The notes beneath the pieces were generated by a model, which saw only the letters and a program-made list of their open reading frames with translations, was not told where the DNA came from and searched no databases. From assembly GCA_965233675.1 (NCBI GenBank), contig OZ247498.1:2790001-2854000 (forward strand): a DNA stretch of 64,000 nucleotides, given 5' to 3'. The position numbers and the translations under genes are program-made. The first letter of the stretch is position 1, and every line of letters begins with the position of its first letter. Source of the DNA: SZUA-309 sp965233675. GTDB lineage: Bacteria > Pseudomonadota > Gammaproteobacteria > Pseudomonadales > Azotimanducaceae. Positions 50,561 to 58,785 of this stretch are shown one piece after another.

Positions 50561-52087
50561 ATGAATAAGGCCGCCCTGGCCCGGCTTGGCGTTGCCCTGC
50601 TTCTGATCGCTGTCGTCACCAGCTACGCACTGTCGCTCGTCACCGGCAACGCCATCGGTTGGCCGCTGGTTGTTGCTGCAGCCATCGGCGCCTACATGGC
50701 CATGAATATCGGCGCCAACGATGTGGCCAATAACGTGGGGCCTTCCGTGGGCAGCGGTGCCCTGACCATGGGTGGGGCCATCGTCATCGCCGGACTCTTC
50801 GAAGCCGCCGGGGCACTCATTGCCGGCGGGGATGTGGTGGGCACCATCAAGTCCGGCATCATCGATCCGGAACAGATCCAGGACCCACAGATCTTCATCT
50901 GGCTCATGATGGCGGCTCTGTTCGCCGGCGCGGTGTGGCTCAACATCGCCACTGCCATCGGCGCACCCGTGTCCACCACCCATTCCATCGTCGGTGGCGT
51001 GCTCGGTGCCGGGCTTGCGGCGGGTGGCATGGGCATCGCCGACTGGGGCGTGGTGGGCAAAATCGTTGCCAGCTGGGTGATTTCACCCGTGCTTGGCGGG
51101 CTGATTGCGGCCGCCTTCCTCTACTTCATCAAGCGAACGATCACCTATCAGCGGGACGTGATGGCGGCTGCCCGCCGCTTCGTGCCAATGCTCATGACGC
51201 TGATGGCCTGGTCGTTCTCCACCTATCTGGTGTTGAAAGGTCTGAAGAAAGTCTGGCACGTGGACTTCCTCACCGCCTGCCTGCTTGGCACGATTCCGGC
51301 GGCAGCCGTATATGCCATCGCCCGTTCGAAGATCACCGCCTTGTCCCGTTCGCTGCCGAACCACAAGGCGCATGTGAATGAACTTTTCACCCTCTCGCTC
51401 ATCTTCGCTGCCGCCCTCCTCTCCTTTGCCCATGGCGCCAACGATGTGGCCAATGCCATCGGCCCGCTGGCGGCCATCAACGAAGCGGTGCTGAGCCACG
51501 ATGTTGCCAGCAGGGCGTCCGTGCCGCTCTGGGTGATGCTCGTTGGCGCCATTGGCCTGACCATCGGCCTCGCCCTCTACGGCCCGCGCCTGATCCGCAC
51601 GGTGGGCTCCGAGATCACCGAACTCGATAAAACCCGCGCCTTCTGCATCGCCCTTGCTGCGGCCATCACCGTGATCATCGCCAGCCAGCTCGGACTGCCT
51701 GTGAGTTCCACCCACATCGCCGTGGGCGGCGTGTTCGGCGTGGGCTTTCTGCGGGAGTATCTGAAAGGCAACTATTCCCGACTGATGCACGAAATCGAGA
51801 GCCATCATCAGGGTGCCGATCGCGCGGAGGTGGAGCAGTTTCTGCACGACTTTGAGGAAGCCGATCTGCGCACGAAAGGGAAGATGGTCGCCCTGCTCCG
51901 CCGCAAGGTGAACGCCACCACCCTGTCCCGGAAAGAGCGCAAGCGCCTCAAGAAGCAATACAAACAGGAACTGGTGAAGCGTTCCATGCTGCTGAAGATC
52001 ATAGCCGCCTGGGTGATCACCGTGCCCGCCTCGGCGACCCTGGCTGCCTTCACCTTCTTTGCTTTGCGCGGCTTCCTGCTCAGTTGA
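50561..52087 (+). CDS. pitA: Low-affinity inorganic phosphate transporter (Pit family)
   Basis: Inner-membrane phosphate/metal symporter of 508 aa. The duplicated Pit signature is present as MNIGANDVANNVGPSVGSG (from about residue 49) and HGANDVANAIGPLAAINEAV (from about 288), each followed by a conserved GAPVSTTHSIVGGV or GLPVSSTHIAVGG loop. Ten or more helices are predicted. An unusual charged cytosolic segment of about 70 residues (RLMHEIESHHQGADRAEVEQ, then RKERKRLKKQYKQELVKR) precedes the last helix. The gene is monocistronic; a small hairpin follows it. Confidence 0.92.
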   Translation: MNKAALARLGVALLLIAVVTSYALSLVTGNAIGWPLVVAAAIGAYMAMNIGANDVANNVGPSVGSGALTMGGAIVIAGLFEAAGALIAGGDVVGTIKSGIIDPEQIQDPQIFIWLMMAALFAGAVWLNIATAIGAPVSTTHSIVGGVLGAGLAAGGMGIADWGVVGKIVASWVISPVLGGLIAAAFLYFIKRTITYQRDVMAAARRFVPMLMTLMAWSFSTYLVLKGLKKVWHVDFLTACLLGTIPAAAVYAIARSKITALSRSLPNHKAHVNELFTLSLIFAAALLSFAHGANDVANAIGPLAAINEAVLSHDVASRASVPLWVMLVGAIGLTIGLALYGPRLIRTVGSEITELDKTRAFCIALAAAITVIIASQLGLPVSSTHIAVGGVFGVGFLREYLKGNYSRLMHEIESHHQGADRAEVEQFLHDFEEADLRTKGKMVALLRRKVNATTLSRKERKRLKKQYKQELVKRSMLLKIIAAWVITVPASATLAAFTFFALRGFLLS

Positions 52088-52109
52088 CCACGCCATAGCA
52101 GAGCACCAG

Positions 52110-52125
52110 GCGGCACGACTGCCGC
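52110..52125 (+). terminator. Small hairpin after pitA, possible terminator
   Basis: GCGGCA-CGAC-TGCCGC lies 22 bp after the stop of the transporter gene. The stem is perfect and GC-rich, but only TT follows, so intrinsic termination would be weak. Confidence 0.25.
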
Positions 52126-52204
52126 TTCCGCAGCCGCCTTTACTTCCTTGTTAGATAGGCATCTAATCGGTTGTCCGAAAAGCAGAATTGGATGGGAGGA
52201 TTCA

Positions 52205-52558
52205 ATGCCTGCATTTCAGACCATGGTGGAACGCGCGAACAGGAAGTTCAGCCGCAGAAACCTGCCGAGACGCCTTGCCGAACACGCTGTTCCGGGGCGC
52301 AGCCTGGCCCAACTGGCAACCGATTACGGTATTGCCCTCTCAGCAGCCGAGCAGGCTCATCTGAACGACTGGCCGGACACCCTGCAGGAGGTCATCCGTG
52401 TGACCATCGAGAGCGCGCTCTCATCCCGACCTCAGTTGCCGATCGGATTTTCCTGGTCGCCTGCCTATGACTATTCCGTGCAGGTGTGGGAAGCGCATTC
52501 GACAGCAACCAGTGCAGCGGCGATCACGATCCACCTGGAAAGCCCGTATCCGAACTGA
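52205..52558 (+). CDS. Hypothetical protein (117 aa)
   Basis: From the ATG at 52205, preceded by GGGAGG. It opens MPAFQTMVERANRKFSRRNL, then LATDYGIALSAAEQAHLNDW. The C-terminal part, with FSWSPAYDYSVQVWEAHST, looks like a small mixed alpha/beta fold. No family recognised. It ends 13 bp before the hydrolase-TIR fusion gene on the same strand and may be co-transcribed with it; a partner role is possible but unproven. Confidence 0.55.
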   Translation: MPAFQTMVERANRKFSRRNLPRRLAEHAVPGRSLAQLATDYGIALSAAEQAHLNDWPDTLQEVIRVTIESALSSRPQLPIGFSWSPAYDYSVQVWEAHSTATSAAAITIHLESPYPN

Positions 52559-52571
52559 CGGCTGTTAGGCG

Positions 52572-53792
52572 GTGAGCCAGGGTTTCGTCACGACCCGGGA
52601 CAATACCCGGATTGCCTGGGCGCGCGATGGAAAAGGGCCACCGTACCTGTGGGTGCGTGCCTGGATCAGTCACCTGGACATCATGTGGCAGGACCGGAAG
52701 TTCCGGTCGTTCTTTTCCCGCCTCGGCCAACGCTTCGAAGTCGTCCGCTATGACACGCGAGGCAACGGGCTTTCCCAGCGGGAGTTTCAAGCGCCCGATC
52801 TCCACACTCTGGTGGCAGAACTCGAAGACGTCATCGACGGGCTCGAACTGGATGATTTCGTGCTCCATGGCACCAGCTTCGGCGGCCCGATCACCATCGC
52901 CTACGCCGCGAAGCAGCCTGCCCGCCTGAAGCAACTGATCCTCGATGGCACCTATCCGAACGGTAACGCGCTCACCACCCCGGAACGGAGAGACATGCTC
53001 GTGCGGGCGCTGAAGGACTTCCCTGAGATGGCCTACCTGTATCTGGCCCATGCCACCAGTCCCGGCCAGTACCGTGCCGCCTATCGACGCCCGGAAGTCC
53101 TGCGGGAGATGATCGAACCCGACGCCGCATCGGCCCTGTACGATCTGGCCTTCAGCTTCGACGTGCGCGAACAGCTCGCGTCCATCACCTGCCCGACCCT
53201 GGTGCTGCACCGGAGAAAAAGTCATTCCATACCGTTCAGAATCGGTCGCCGCATGGCGGAGCAGATCCCCGGCGCCACCTTCAGGGAATTATCCGGCTCG
53301 GAACAGAATCTCTGGGAGGGCGATGCAGACGAAGCGCTGAGCATCATCGAAGAATTTCTCGGTATCGATCGCGGCAGCAGGGCGAAGGCACCTCCGATCC
53401 AGGCGTTTGTGAGCTATGCGCGCGCCGACTCGGACGTTGTGCGCGAGGACGTCAATCATCTGACGAGCTACGGCGTGGGCACCTGGATCGATGATGCGGA
53501 TATCCGGGCCGGCTCGATCTGGCGGGAAGCCATCTCCGAGGCCATCGAGCACTGCGACGCCTTTCTGGCGTTCGTCTCTCCCGCCTACCTGGATTCGGAA
53601 ACCTGCATGCACGAGCTCCGATTTGCCCTCGACGAAGACCGTCCCATCCTCATCATCTACCTCGAGCCCACGGACACCCCCGGCTGGTTCCGCATGAGTC
53701 TGAGCGACCGCCAGTCCGTCTACCGGCATCACAACAGCCTCTCCGAGTACTGGCGCGTGATTGCCGAGGGCGTGCGCGCCCTGGCTCAGTAG
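52572..53792 (+). CDS. Alpha/beta-hydrolase fused to a TIR domain
   Basis: Fusion of 406 aa starting at GTG. Residues about 1-265 form an alpha/beta-hydrolase: nucleophile elbow GTSFGG (Ser102). The acid position in LHRRKSHSIP holds Ser217 in place of Asp, and the His position in GSEQNLWEGD holds Gln245. The triad therefore appears broken. Residues about 277-400 form a TIR domain (IQAFVSYARADSDVV, WIDDADIRAGSIWREAISEA, and SPAYLDSETCMHELRFAL with candidate catalytic Glu348). A likely reading is a ligand-sensing dead hydrolase controlling a TIR NAD-hydrolase or signalling output (inference). A 117-aa gene lies just upstream. Confidence 0.82.
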   Translation: MSQGFVTTRDNTRIAWARDGKGPPYLWVRAWISHLDIMWQDRKFRSFFSRLGQRFEVVRYDTRGNGLSQREFQAPDLHTLVAELEDVIDGLELDDFVLHGTSFGGPITIAYAAKQPARLKQLILDGTYPNGNALTTPERRDMLVRALKDFPEMAYLYLAHATSPGQYRAAYRRPEVLREMIEPDAASALYDLAFSFDVREQLASITCPTLVLHRRKSHSIPFRIGRRMAEQIPGATFRELSGSEQNLWEGDADEALSIIEEFLGIDRGSRAKAPPIQAFVSYARADSDVVREDVNHLTSYGVGTWIDDADIRAGSIWREAISEAIEHCDAFLAFVSPAYLDSETCMHELRFALDEDRPILIIYLEPTDTPGWFRMSLSDRQSVYRHHNSLSEYWRVIAEGVRALAQ

Positions 53793-53813
53793 AGCCGGCG
53801 ATCGCCGCTGATA

Positions 53814-55151
53814 TCAGACCTGTTCTGCTTCAATCTGCCGGCGGATGGCCGGCAGGCTGCGCCAGAGTATGAGTCCGCCCAGCGGGCACAGCACGGCGGC
53901 GGAAAGGGCGATGGACTGGCCAATCGCTTCGTCGTAGCCGAACACGTAGTCCGTGATGGCGGCCACCACCGTCGGGCCCAGTCCGAGTCCGATCAGATTG
54001 GCCACCAGCTGAAACACGGCCGTGATCTGCCCCCGCATCCGATTCGGGGTCATGAGTTGCAGGGTGCCGCTCGTGAGCCCGCCCTGGAAGGCGGAGAAGA
54101 ATACGGCCAGGGCCAGCATGGCAATACCAACGAACTCATTGTCCGTGATCCCCAGCATGACCGCACAGGGCAGCAGCGCCGCAATGCTGATCAGGATCAC
54201 CCGCACATAGGCATCCCGGGTGCCGCGGGCTAGCCAGCTGTCGGCCAGCGTGCCCGCAAGCATCAGGCCCGCGGTACCGGCGATGATCATCACCAGGCCG
54301 AACACCCAGCCGGCCTGGGCAGTGTCGTAGCCGAAGGTGCGGATGAGATAGGTGGGGCCCCACAGATTCAGCGCGTAAACCACCATGATGAAAATCGAAG
54401 TGCCGAAGATATGACCGGCGTAGGCCGCGCGCCGCGCCCAGAGATAATCGATCACGTCCCGGATCGGAATGGACTGGGCACTGTCCGCACTCACACCCTG
54501 GCGGACCGGTTCGCGCACGGTGGCGAGCAACAGCAGCGCCACACCGATACCCGGCAGGCCGACGATAAAGAACGTGAGCTGCCAGCCATGCATTTCGCCG
54601 AGTAAGGGCAACACCACCTGATCCATGCCGGCTACATAGGCCACCACCGCCCCACCGAGCATGTAGGCAACCCCGGACCCCAGGGTGACGCCGATCATGT
54701 ACACCGACAGCGCGCGGGCGAGCAGCGTCCGCGGGAAGTAGTCGGTGATCATGGAGTAGGCGCCTGGTGCCAGGGTGGCCTCCCCCACGCCGACGCCCAC
54801 CCGACCGATGAACAGCGTCCAGAAACCCCGGGCCAGGCCACACAGGGCCGTCATCGCGCTCCAGACGATGATGCCGGCGGCAATCAGATTGCGGCGGCTG
54901 CCACGGTCGGCGATGCGGGCCAGCGGAAGCCCCATGATGGCGTAGAAGAGCGAGAACGCCAGTCCGGCCAGCAGGCTGTACTGGGTGTCGGAGATCTGGA
55001 AGGTCTCGCGGATCGGGCCCACGAGCAGGCCCATGATCATCCGGTCGAGAAAAGAAAACGCCTGGGCCAGGAGCAGCACGAATACGACATACCAGGCGTA
55101 GAGCAGCGAGCCCGGTGTGCGTTCGACCGGGCCGCTGTCAGGCCCGCTCAT
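53814..55151 (-). CDS. MFS transporter (spinster-like)
   Basis: Permease of 445 aa starting at the ATG at 55151, whose ATGA overlaps the stop of the MarR gene. Twelve helices are expected. Family marks: SFLDRMIMGLLVGPIRETFQ, loop motif LARIADRGSRRNLIAAGIIV, and GRVGVGVGEATLAPGAYSMI. It is the last gene of a four-gene unit (AhpD-like, VOC, MarR, MFS) and probably moves the compound those enzymes handle. Confidence 0.88.
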   Translation of the reverse strand: MSGPDSGPVERTPGSLLYAWYVVFVLLLAQAFSFLDRMIMGLLVGPIRETFQISDTQYSLLAGLAFSLFYAIMGLPLARIADRGSRRNLIAAGIIVWSAMTALCGLARGFWTLFIGRVGVGVGEATLAPGAYSMITDYFPRTLLARALSVYMIGVTLGSGVAYMLGGAVVAYVAGMDQVVLPLLGEMHGWQLTFFIVGLPGIGVALLLLATVREPVRQGVSADSAQSIPIRDVIDYLWARRAAYAGHIFGTSIFIMVVYALNLWGPTYLIRTFGYDTAQAGWVFGLVMIIAGTAGLMLAGTLADSWLARGTRDAYVRVILISIAALLPCAVMLGITDNEFVGIAMLALAVFFSAFQGGLTSGTLQLMTPNRMRGQITAVFQLVANLIGLGLGPTVVAAITDYVFGYDEAIGQSIALSAAVLCPLGGLILWRSLPAIRRQIEAEQV

Positions 55152-55624
55152 GAATCGGGGCTTTCCGAAGGGCCCCAATCCGCATCGAGCACGTCATGCA
55201 GAGCCGCCAGACGGTCAGCGCCGATTCTCTCTCCCAATGCGTGTTCCAGATTGCGGATACCGTTTTGCGCGATTTCCCGGAGTTCCCGGCCCCGGGCGGT
55301 GAGCGCCACGATCTTGCGCCGGCCGTTGTCCGGATCCGGCGTCACGGTGACCAGGTTTTTCGCCACCAGCGCCTTCAGGGCCTGCTGTACGGCCTGTTTG
55401 CTCACCCTGAGATGGGTCGCCATGTCTGACTGGGAAGTGATGCCATCATCGATGCAGGCCATCATCATGGATTGGGCCCGGGGCAGCGAGATGCCCGTCT
55501 CCCGAAGCATGTGCGCCTGCAGGCCGTCGTCCACCCAGTAGAAGGCGTGCAGCAGTTTCCTGAGCAGCATCTCCTGATGCGTCGCGCTGACGGCGGCCGG
55601 CTTTTTCTTCTGCGTCGCCGCCAT
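55148..55624 (-). CDS. MarR family transcriptional regulator
   Basis: Winged-helix regulator of 158 aa (TSQSDMATHLRVSKQAVQQA, then VTVTPDPDNGRRKIVALTARG). Its ATG shares one base with the TGA of the VOC gene, and its stop overlaps the transporter start, so it is translated with the operon it probably controls. Small aromatic or phenolic ligands are usual for this family. Confidence 0.92.
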   Translation of the reverse strand: MAATQKKKPAAVSATHQEMLLRKLLHAFYWVDDGLQAHMLRETGISLPRAQSMMMACIDDGITSQSDMATHLRVSKQAVQQALKALVAKNLVTVTPDPDNGRRKIVALTARGRELREIAQNGIRNLEHALGERIGADRLAALHDVLDADWGPSESPDS

Positions 55625-56208
55625 CAGGCGCCCGTGATGGGCTCGCCGTTGGCCTTGATGCCTTCCGCGTTCACCGGCAGATCCGCGCTCGGCAGGCCCG
55701 CCTGCAGGGTTGCGCAGAATTCGAGCATGATGCCGTCCGGATCGAAGAAGTAGAAAGAGCGCAGCCAGGTCTTGTCGGTGATTTCACCCGCCGTGCGGGT
55801 GTCCTCGCCGGTGACCACATCGTCGTGGTTCACCACTTCCGTGCAGTCGATGCCCCTGGCGACGAGCATGTCCCGGTAGCCGTCGATCCTGTCCGCAGGC
55901 ACGGAGAAAGCCACATGGTTCATGGAACCGTGGGCCGAGCTGATACCACCCCTGCCCGTGAGATGCGGCGCCGAGGCAACGCCCGGCTGCGCTTTTTCCG
56001 CATCCCGGAACCAGAAGAAGGCCAACTCGTTGCCGCCGCCCATATCGAAGAAGAAGTGCTGGCCATAGCCGCCGTCCAGGTCGAAACCCTTATTCAGCTT
56101 CATGCCCAGCTTGTTCGTATAGAAATCCACCGTCCGCTCCATGTCGCTGCAGACCAGCGCCAGGTGATGCAGACCGCCGTACTCGAATTCCTGCGTACTT
56201 TCCGCCAT
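55624..56208 (-). CDS. VOC family protein (glyoxalase/dioxygenase superfamily)
   Basis: Vicinal-oxygen-chelate fold of 194 aa from the ATG at 56208. Metal-ligand candidates are His in GGLHHLALVCSDMERTVDFY, His in GSMNHVAFSVPADRIDGYRD and Glu in FDPDGIMLEFCATLQ. Two betaalphabetabetabeta modules make one active site, consistent with a dioxygenase, isomerase or lyase. The upstream gene is an AhpD/carboxymuconolactone-decarboxylase-like protein ending 4 bp away, and MarR follows at once. The reaction is not deducible. Confidence 0.85.
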   Translation of the reverse strand: MAESTQEFEYGGLHHLALVCSDMERTVDFYTNKLGMKLNKGFDLDGGYGQHFFFDMGGGNELAFFWFRDAEKAQPGVASAPHLTGRGGISSAHGSMNHVAFSVPADRIDGYRDMLVARGIDCTEVVNHDDVVTGEDTRTAGEITDKTWLRSFYFFDPDGIMLEFCATLQAGLPSADLPVNAEGIKANGEPITGA

Positions 56209-56212
56209 TGTT

Positions 56213-56869
56213 TCAGTCCTCCTTTTTCCAGGCGCCACCCGCCCAGTCCGCCGGCTCACCTTCCCCCGGCACCGGCACTTCGCGGATCCGCTCATCCACG
56301 TCGTCGAATTCCAGCCGCAGGGCCTTGCAGCAGACCGCGTGCAGGTTGTAGCCCATGGTGTGGTAGGTGAGTTCCAGAATGTCTTCGTCCGACAGGTGCG
56401 AGTTCAGCGCCTCGAACAACTCGTCCGACGCCCGGCCACCCTGCAGCACCAGCGCATCCGCCCAGGCCAGCACCGCGCGTTCTTTGGCGTCGAACACATC
56501 GCTCACTTCCCAGTGAGGTATGGCCTCGATCTGCGCATCGGTGATGCCGAACCTGCGCGCGGCTTTGCAGTGCTGGGAGAACACAAACTGGCTGCCCTGG
56601 GTGTAGCCGGCGCGCATGATGGCGAGTTCCCGGACCTTGTTGTCGAGCTGGCTGACACTCTTGTCCGCAAACATACCGAACATGCCGAAATGGCTGGTGG
56701 CATGGTCGAACACGTAAGGCACCAGCGCGAACACCGTCCACCAGTTGCCCGGCGTGCCGGTGGCCGTGCCTGGATTCTCAACCGGATCCCGGTCACCGAA
56801 CAGGGCGTCGTAGTACTTTTTCACGTTCTCCGTGGCCCGGGCCCGGGAAACCTGTTTCAGTCGGGGCAT
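56213..56869 (-). CDS. Carboxymuconolactone decarboxylase / AhpD-like protein
   Basis: All-alpha CMD-family protein of 218 aa from the ATG at 56869, preceded by GAGGA. The core signature is NKVRELAIMRAGYTQGSQFV followed by FSQHCKAARRFGITDAQIEA. The usual CxxC peroxidase pair is not clear, so it is more likely a decarboxylase-like or structural relative than a true AhpD. First gene of the leftward operon with VOC, MarR and MFS, suggesting breakdown of a ring-cleavage product (inference). Confidence 0.85.
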   Translation of the reverse strand: MPRLKQVSRARATENVKKYYDALFGDRDPVENPGTATGTPGNWWTVFALVPYVFDHATSHFGMFGMFADKSVSQLDNKVRELAIMRAGYTQGSQFVFSQHCKAARRFGITDAQIEAIPHWEVSDVFDAKERAVLAWADALVLQGGRASDELFEALNSHLSDEDILELTYHTMGYNLHAVCCKALRLEFDDVDERIREVPVPGEGEPADWAGGAWKKED

Positions 56870-56990
56870 CGTCAGTCCTCTCTCCTCAAGTTGAGGATCA
56901 ATATCATTGACTGTCTGTGGTGCTGTCAATAGTCTCAGACGCTTATGGGGAGATCGGGCGATCATCGCCCGGCAAGGGAGAGAGAGCCGC

Positions 56991-58745
56991 ATGAATCCGA
57001 AACGCACGAAAGCAATCCGTGGTGGATATCGCGGCACCCGACGAATGCTCACCATCGCGCTTCTGAGCGGGCTCTGGAGTACCGCACTCCAGGCTGGCAC
57101 CTGCACGCCTGGAGCGGATGGCGAGGCCCAGTTGCTGTTTGGTGACCTGCACGTGCACACGGCCTATTCACTGGACGCCTATGCCTTCGGCACTCTGGCC
57201 ACGCCCAGGGAAGCTTATGCTTTCGCCAAAGGACAACCGCTCCGTCTGGACAATGGCCAGATGATCAGCCTCGACCGGCCGCTCGATTTCAGCGCGGTAA
57301 CCGATCATGCGGAAACCTGGGAGATCACCTGGAGCTGCACGGATCCGATCTACGCGGACATACCCTACTGCCGCGACATGCGTGCTCAAAGAGATGCGGG
57401 TGACGGACGCGGCGTGTTCGTGAACTACCTGCTGCCGGTGGTGACCAACGATCCGCCAGTGCCGGCGCCGTTCTGCGACCAGCTGGATTGTCCAGCGGCA
57501 GGAAAGAGCCAGTGGCAGCGCGTACAGGAAGCTGCGCAACAGGCCAATGAGCCCTGCGAGTTCACCGCCCTGATTGGTTACGAATGGACAGCCTCGCCTG
57601 GTGGCCGTCACTGGCACCGCAACGTGATCTTCCGTTCGGATCAGGTGCCGGATCAGGCCTTCGACTACATCCGCTATCCCAGCATCGACAAGCTCTGGTC
57701 CGCACTGGCCGAGCACTGCCGGCCGGAAGACGGCTGTGATGCCCTGGCCATCCCGCACAACATCAACTGGACGGATGGCGGCACCTTCGATGTGGAAAAC
57801 GACTCGCCGGACGTATCTGCCCTGCGCGCCCGCTACGAGCGGCTGGCGGAAATGCACCAGGAGAAGGGCGCAAGCGAATGCCTGCCGGAATCCCGGGACG
57901 GCGATATGAGTGACTGCGGTTTCGAACTGGTGGCGGTGAACAGCGCAAAGGAACGGATGATGGGTCCGGCAACGGATCTGGATGCGGAGTGGCGGGCCAT
58001 GCGGTCGGGCTACTACCGGTCCCTGTTGAGCAGCGGCCTGGTCGCCTATGAGGGTTCGGACCGAAAGCTGAACCCACTGCAGCTCGGTGCCATCGGCTCC
58101 ACTGACGGGCATTTCGCCGCCGCCGGCTTCACGGAGGAAGCAACGTTCACCGGCGGTGTCTACGCCATCTGGGCGGACCCGGATGCCCTGCTGGCGAACC
58201 CTCTGTACAACCCCGGCGGGTTAGTGGCTGTGTGGGCGACGGAAAATACCCGGGCCGGTATATTCGATGCGCTTCAGAACCGCGCCGCCTATGCCACCAG
58301 CGGCACCCGCATCCGACTCAAGTTCGGCACCACTCAGGAGAAAGCCTGTGAAGCGGACCGGATCGACTTCGAAACCCCCATGGGCGGCACCATCGATCCG
58401 AGCGATACAGGCGCACGCTCGTTCACCGTGCAGGCGGCCATGGACCGCACGCCGCTGGCGGCCATCGATATCGTGAAGGGTCATCTCGAGGACGGCAGGC
58501 CGGTGGAAACCGTGCATCGGGTGGCGGAATTCGAATCCGGCAGGTCCAGCGCCTGCGTCACCTGGACGGATTCTTCAGAAAGCGCAGGCCCCGCGTACTG
58601 GTATGCCCGGGTGATTGAAGCGCCCAGCAAGCGCTGGTCCAAGCATCTGTGTGAACGGCTCGATCTCTGCGACAAGTACCCGGACGCCGACCGGATGATC
58701 CAGGATCGGGCCTGGAGTTCGCCGGTCTGGCATCTGCCGCACTAA
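56991..58745 (+). CDS. DUF3604 family secreted protein
   Basis: Protein of 584 aa from the ATG at 56991 (GGGAGAGAGAG upstream) with a signal peptide (residues about 1-33, arginine-rich then ending LQAG). The conserved PHP-like metal region is LLFGDLHVHTAYSLDAYAFG, followed by FSAVTDHAETWEIT, TALIGYEWTASPGGRHWHRN and IGSTDGHFAAAGFT. Probably a periplasmic metal-dependent hydrolase. The family's substrates are unknown, though it occurs near polycyclic-compound and steroid genes. It is divergent from the AhpD-like operon. Confidence 0.85.
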   Translation: MNPKRTKAIRGGYRGTRRMLTIALLSGLWSTALQAGTCTPGADGEAQLLFGDLHVHTAYSLDAYAFGTLATPREAYAFAKGQPLRLDNGQMISLDRPLDFSAVTDHAETWEITWSCTDPIYADIPYCRDMRAQRDAGDGRGVFVNYLLPVVTNDPPVPAPFCDQLDCPAAGKSQWQRVQEAAQQANEPCEFTALIGYEWTASPGGRHWHRNVIFRSDQVPDQAFDYIRYPSIDKLWSALAEHCRPEDGCDALAIPHNINWTDGGTFDVENDSPDVSALRARYERLAEMHQEKGASECLPESRDGDMSDCGFELVAVNSAKERMMGPATDLDAEWRAMRSGYYRSLLSSGLVAYEGSDRKLNPLQLGAIGSTDGHFAAAGFTEEATFTGGVYAIWADPDALLANPLYNPGGLVAVWATENTRAGIFDALQNRAAYATSGTRIRLKFGTTQEKACEADRIDFETPMGGTIDPSDTGARSFTVQAAMDRTPLAAIDIVKGHLEDGRPVETVHRVAEFESGRSSACVTWTDSSESAGPAYWYARVIEAPSKRWSKHLCERLDLCDKYPDADRMIQDRAWSSPVWHLPH

Positions 58746-58785
58746 CACTCGCTGCGGCCAGTCACCCCTGGTGGGCGCCAGCCTG

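Noticed and set aside
51083..52096. 337-codon frame opposite pitA
   Set aside because: Gly/His-rich shadow typical of the reverse strand of a membrane-protein gene.
53793..53813. GGCGATCGCC palindrome between the TIR fusion and the MFS gene as a terminator
   Set aside because: Too short, no loop and no T-run; such 10-mers are common in GC-rich DNA.
57168..58112. 314-codon frame opposite the DUF3604 gene
   Set aside because: Antisense to a gene with clear metal-binding motifs; composition is typical of a GC-rich shadow.
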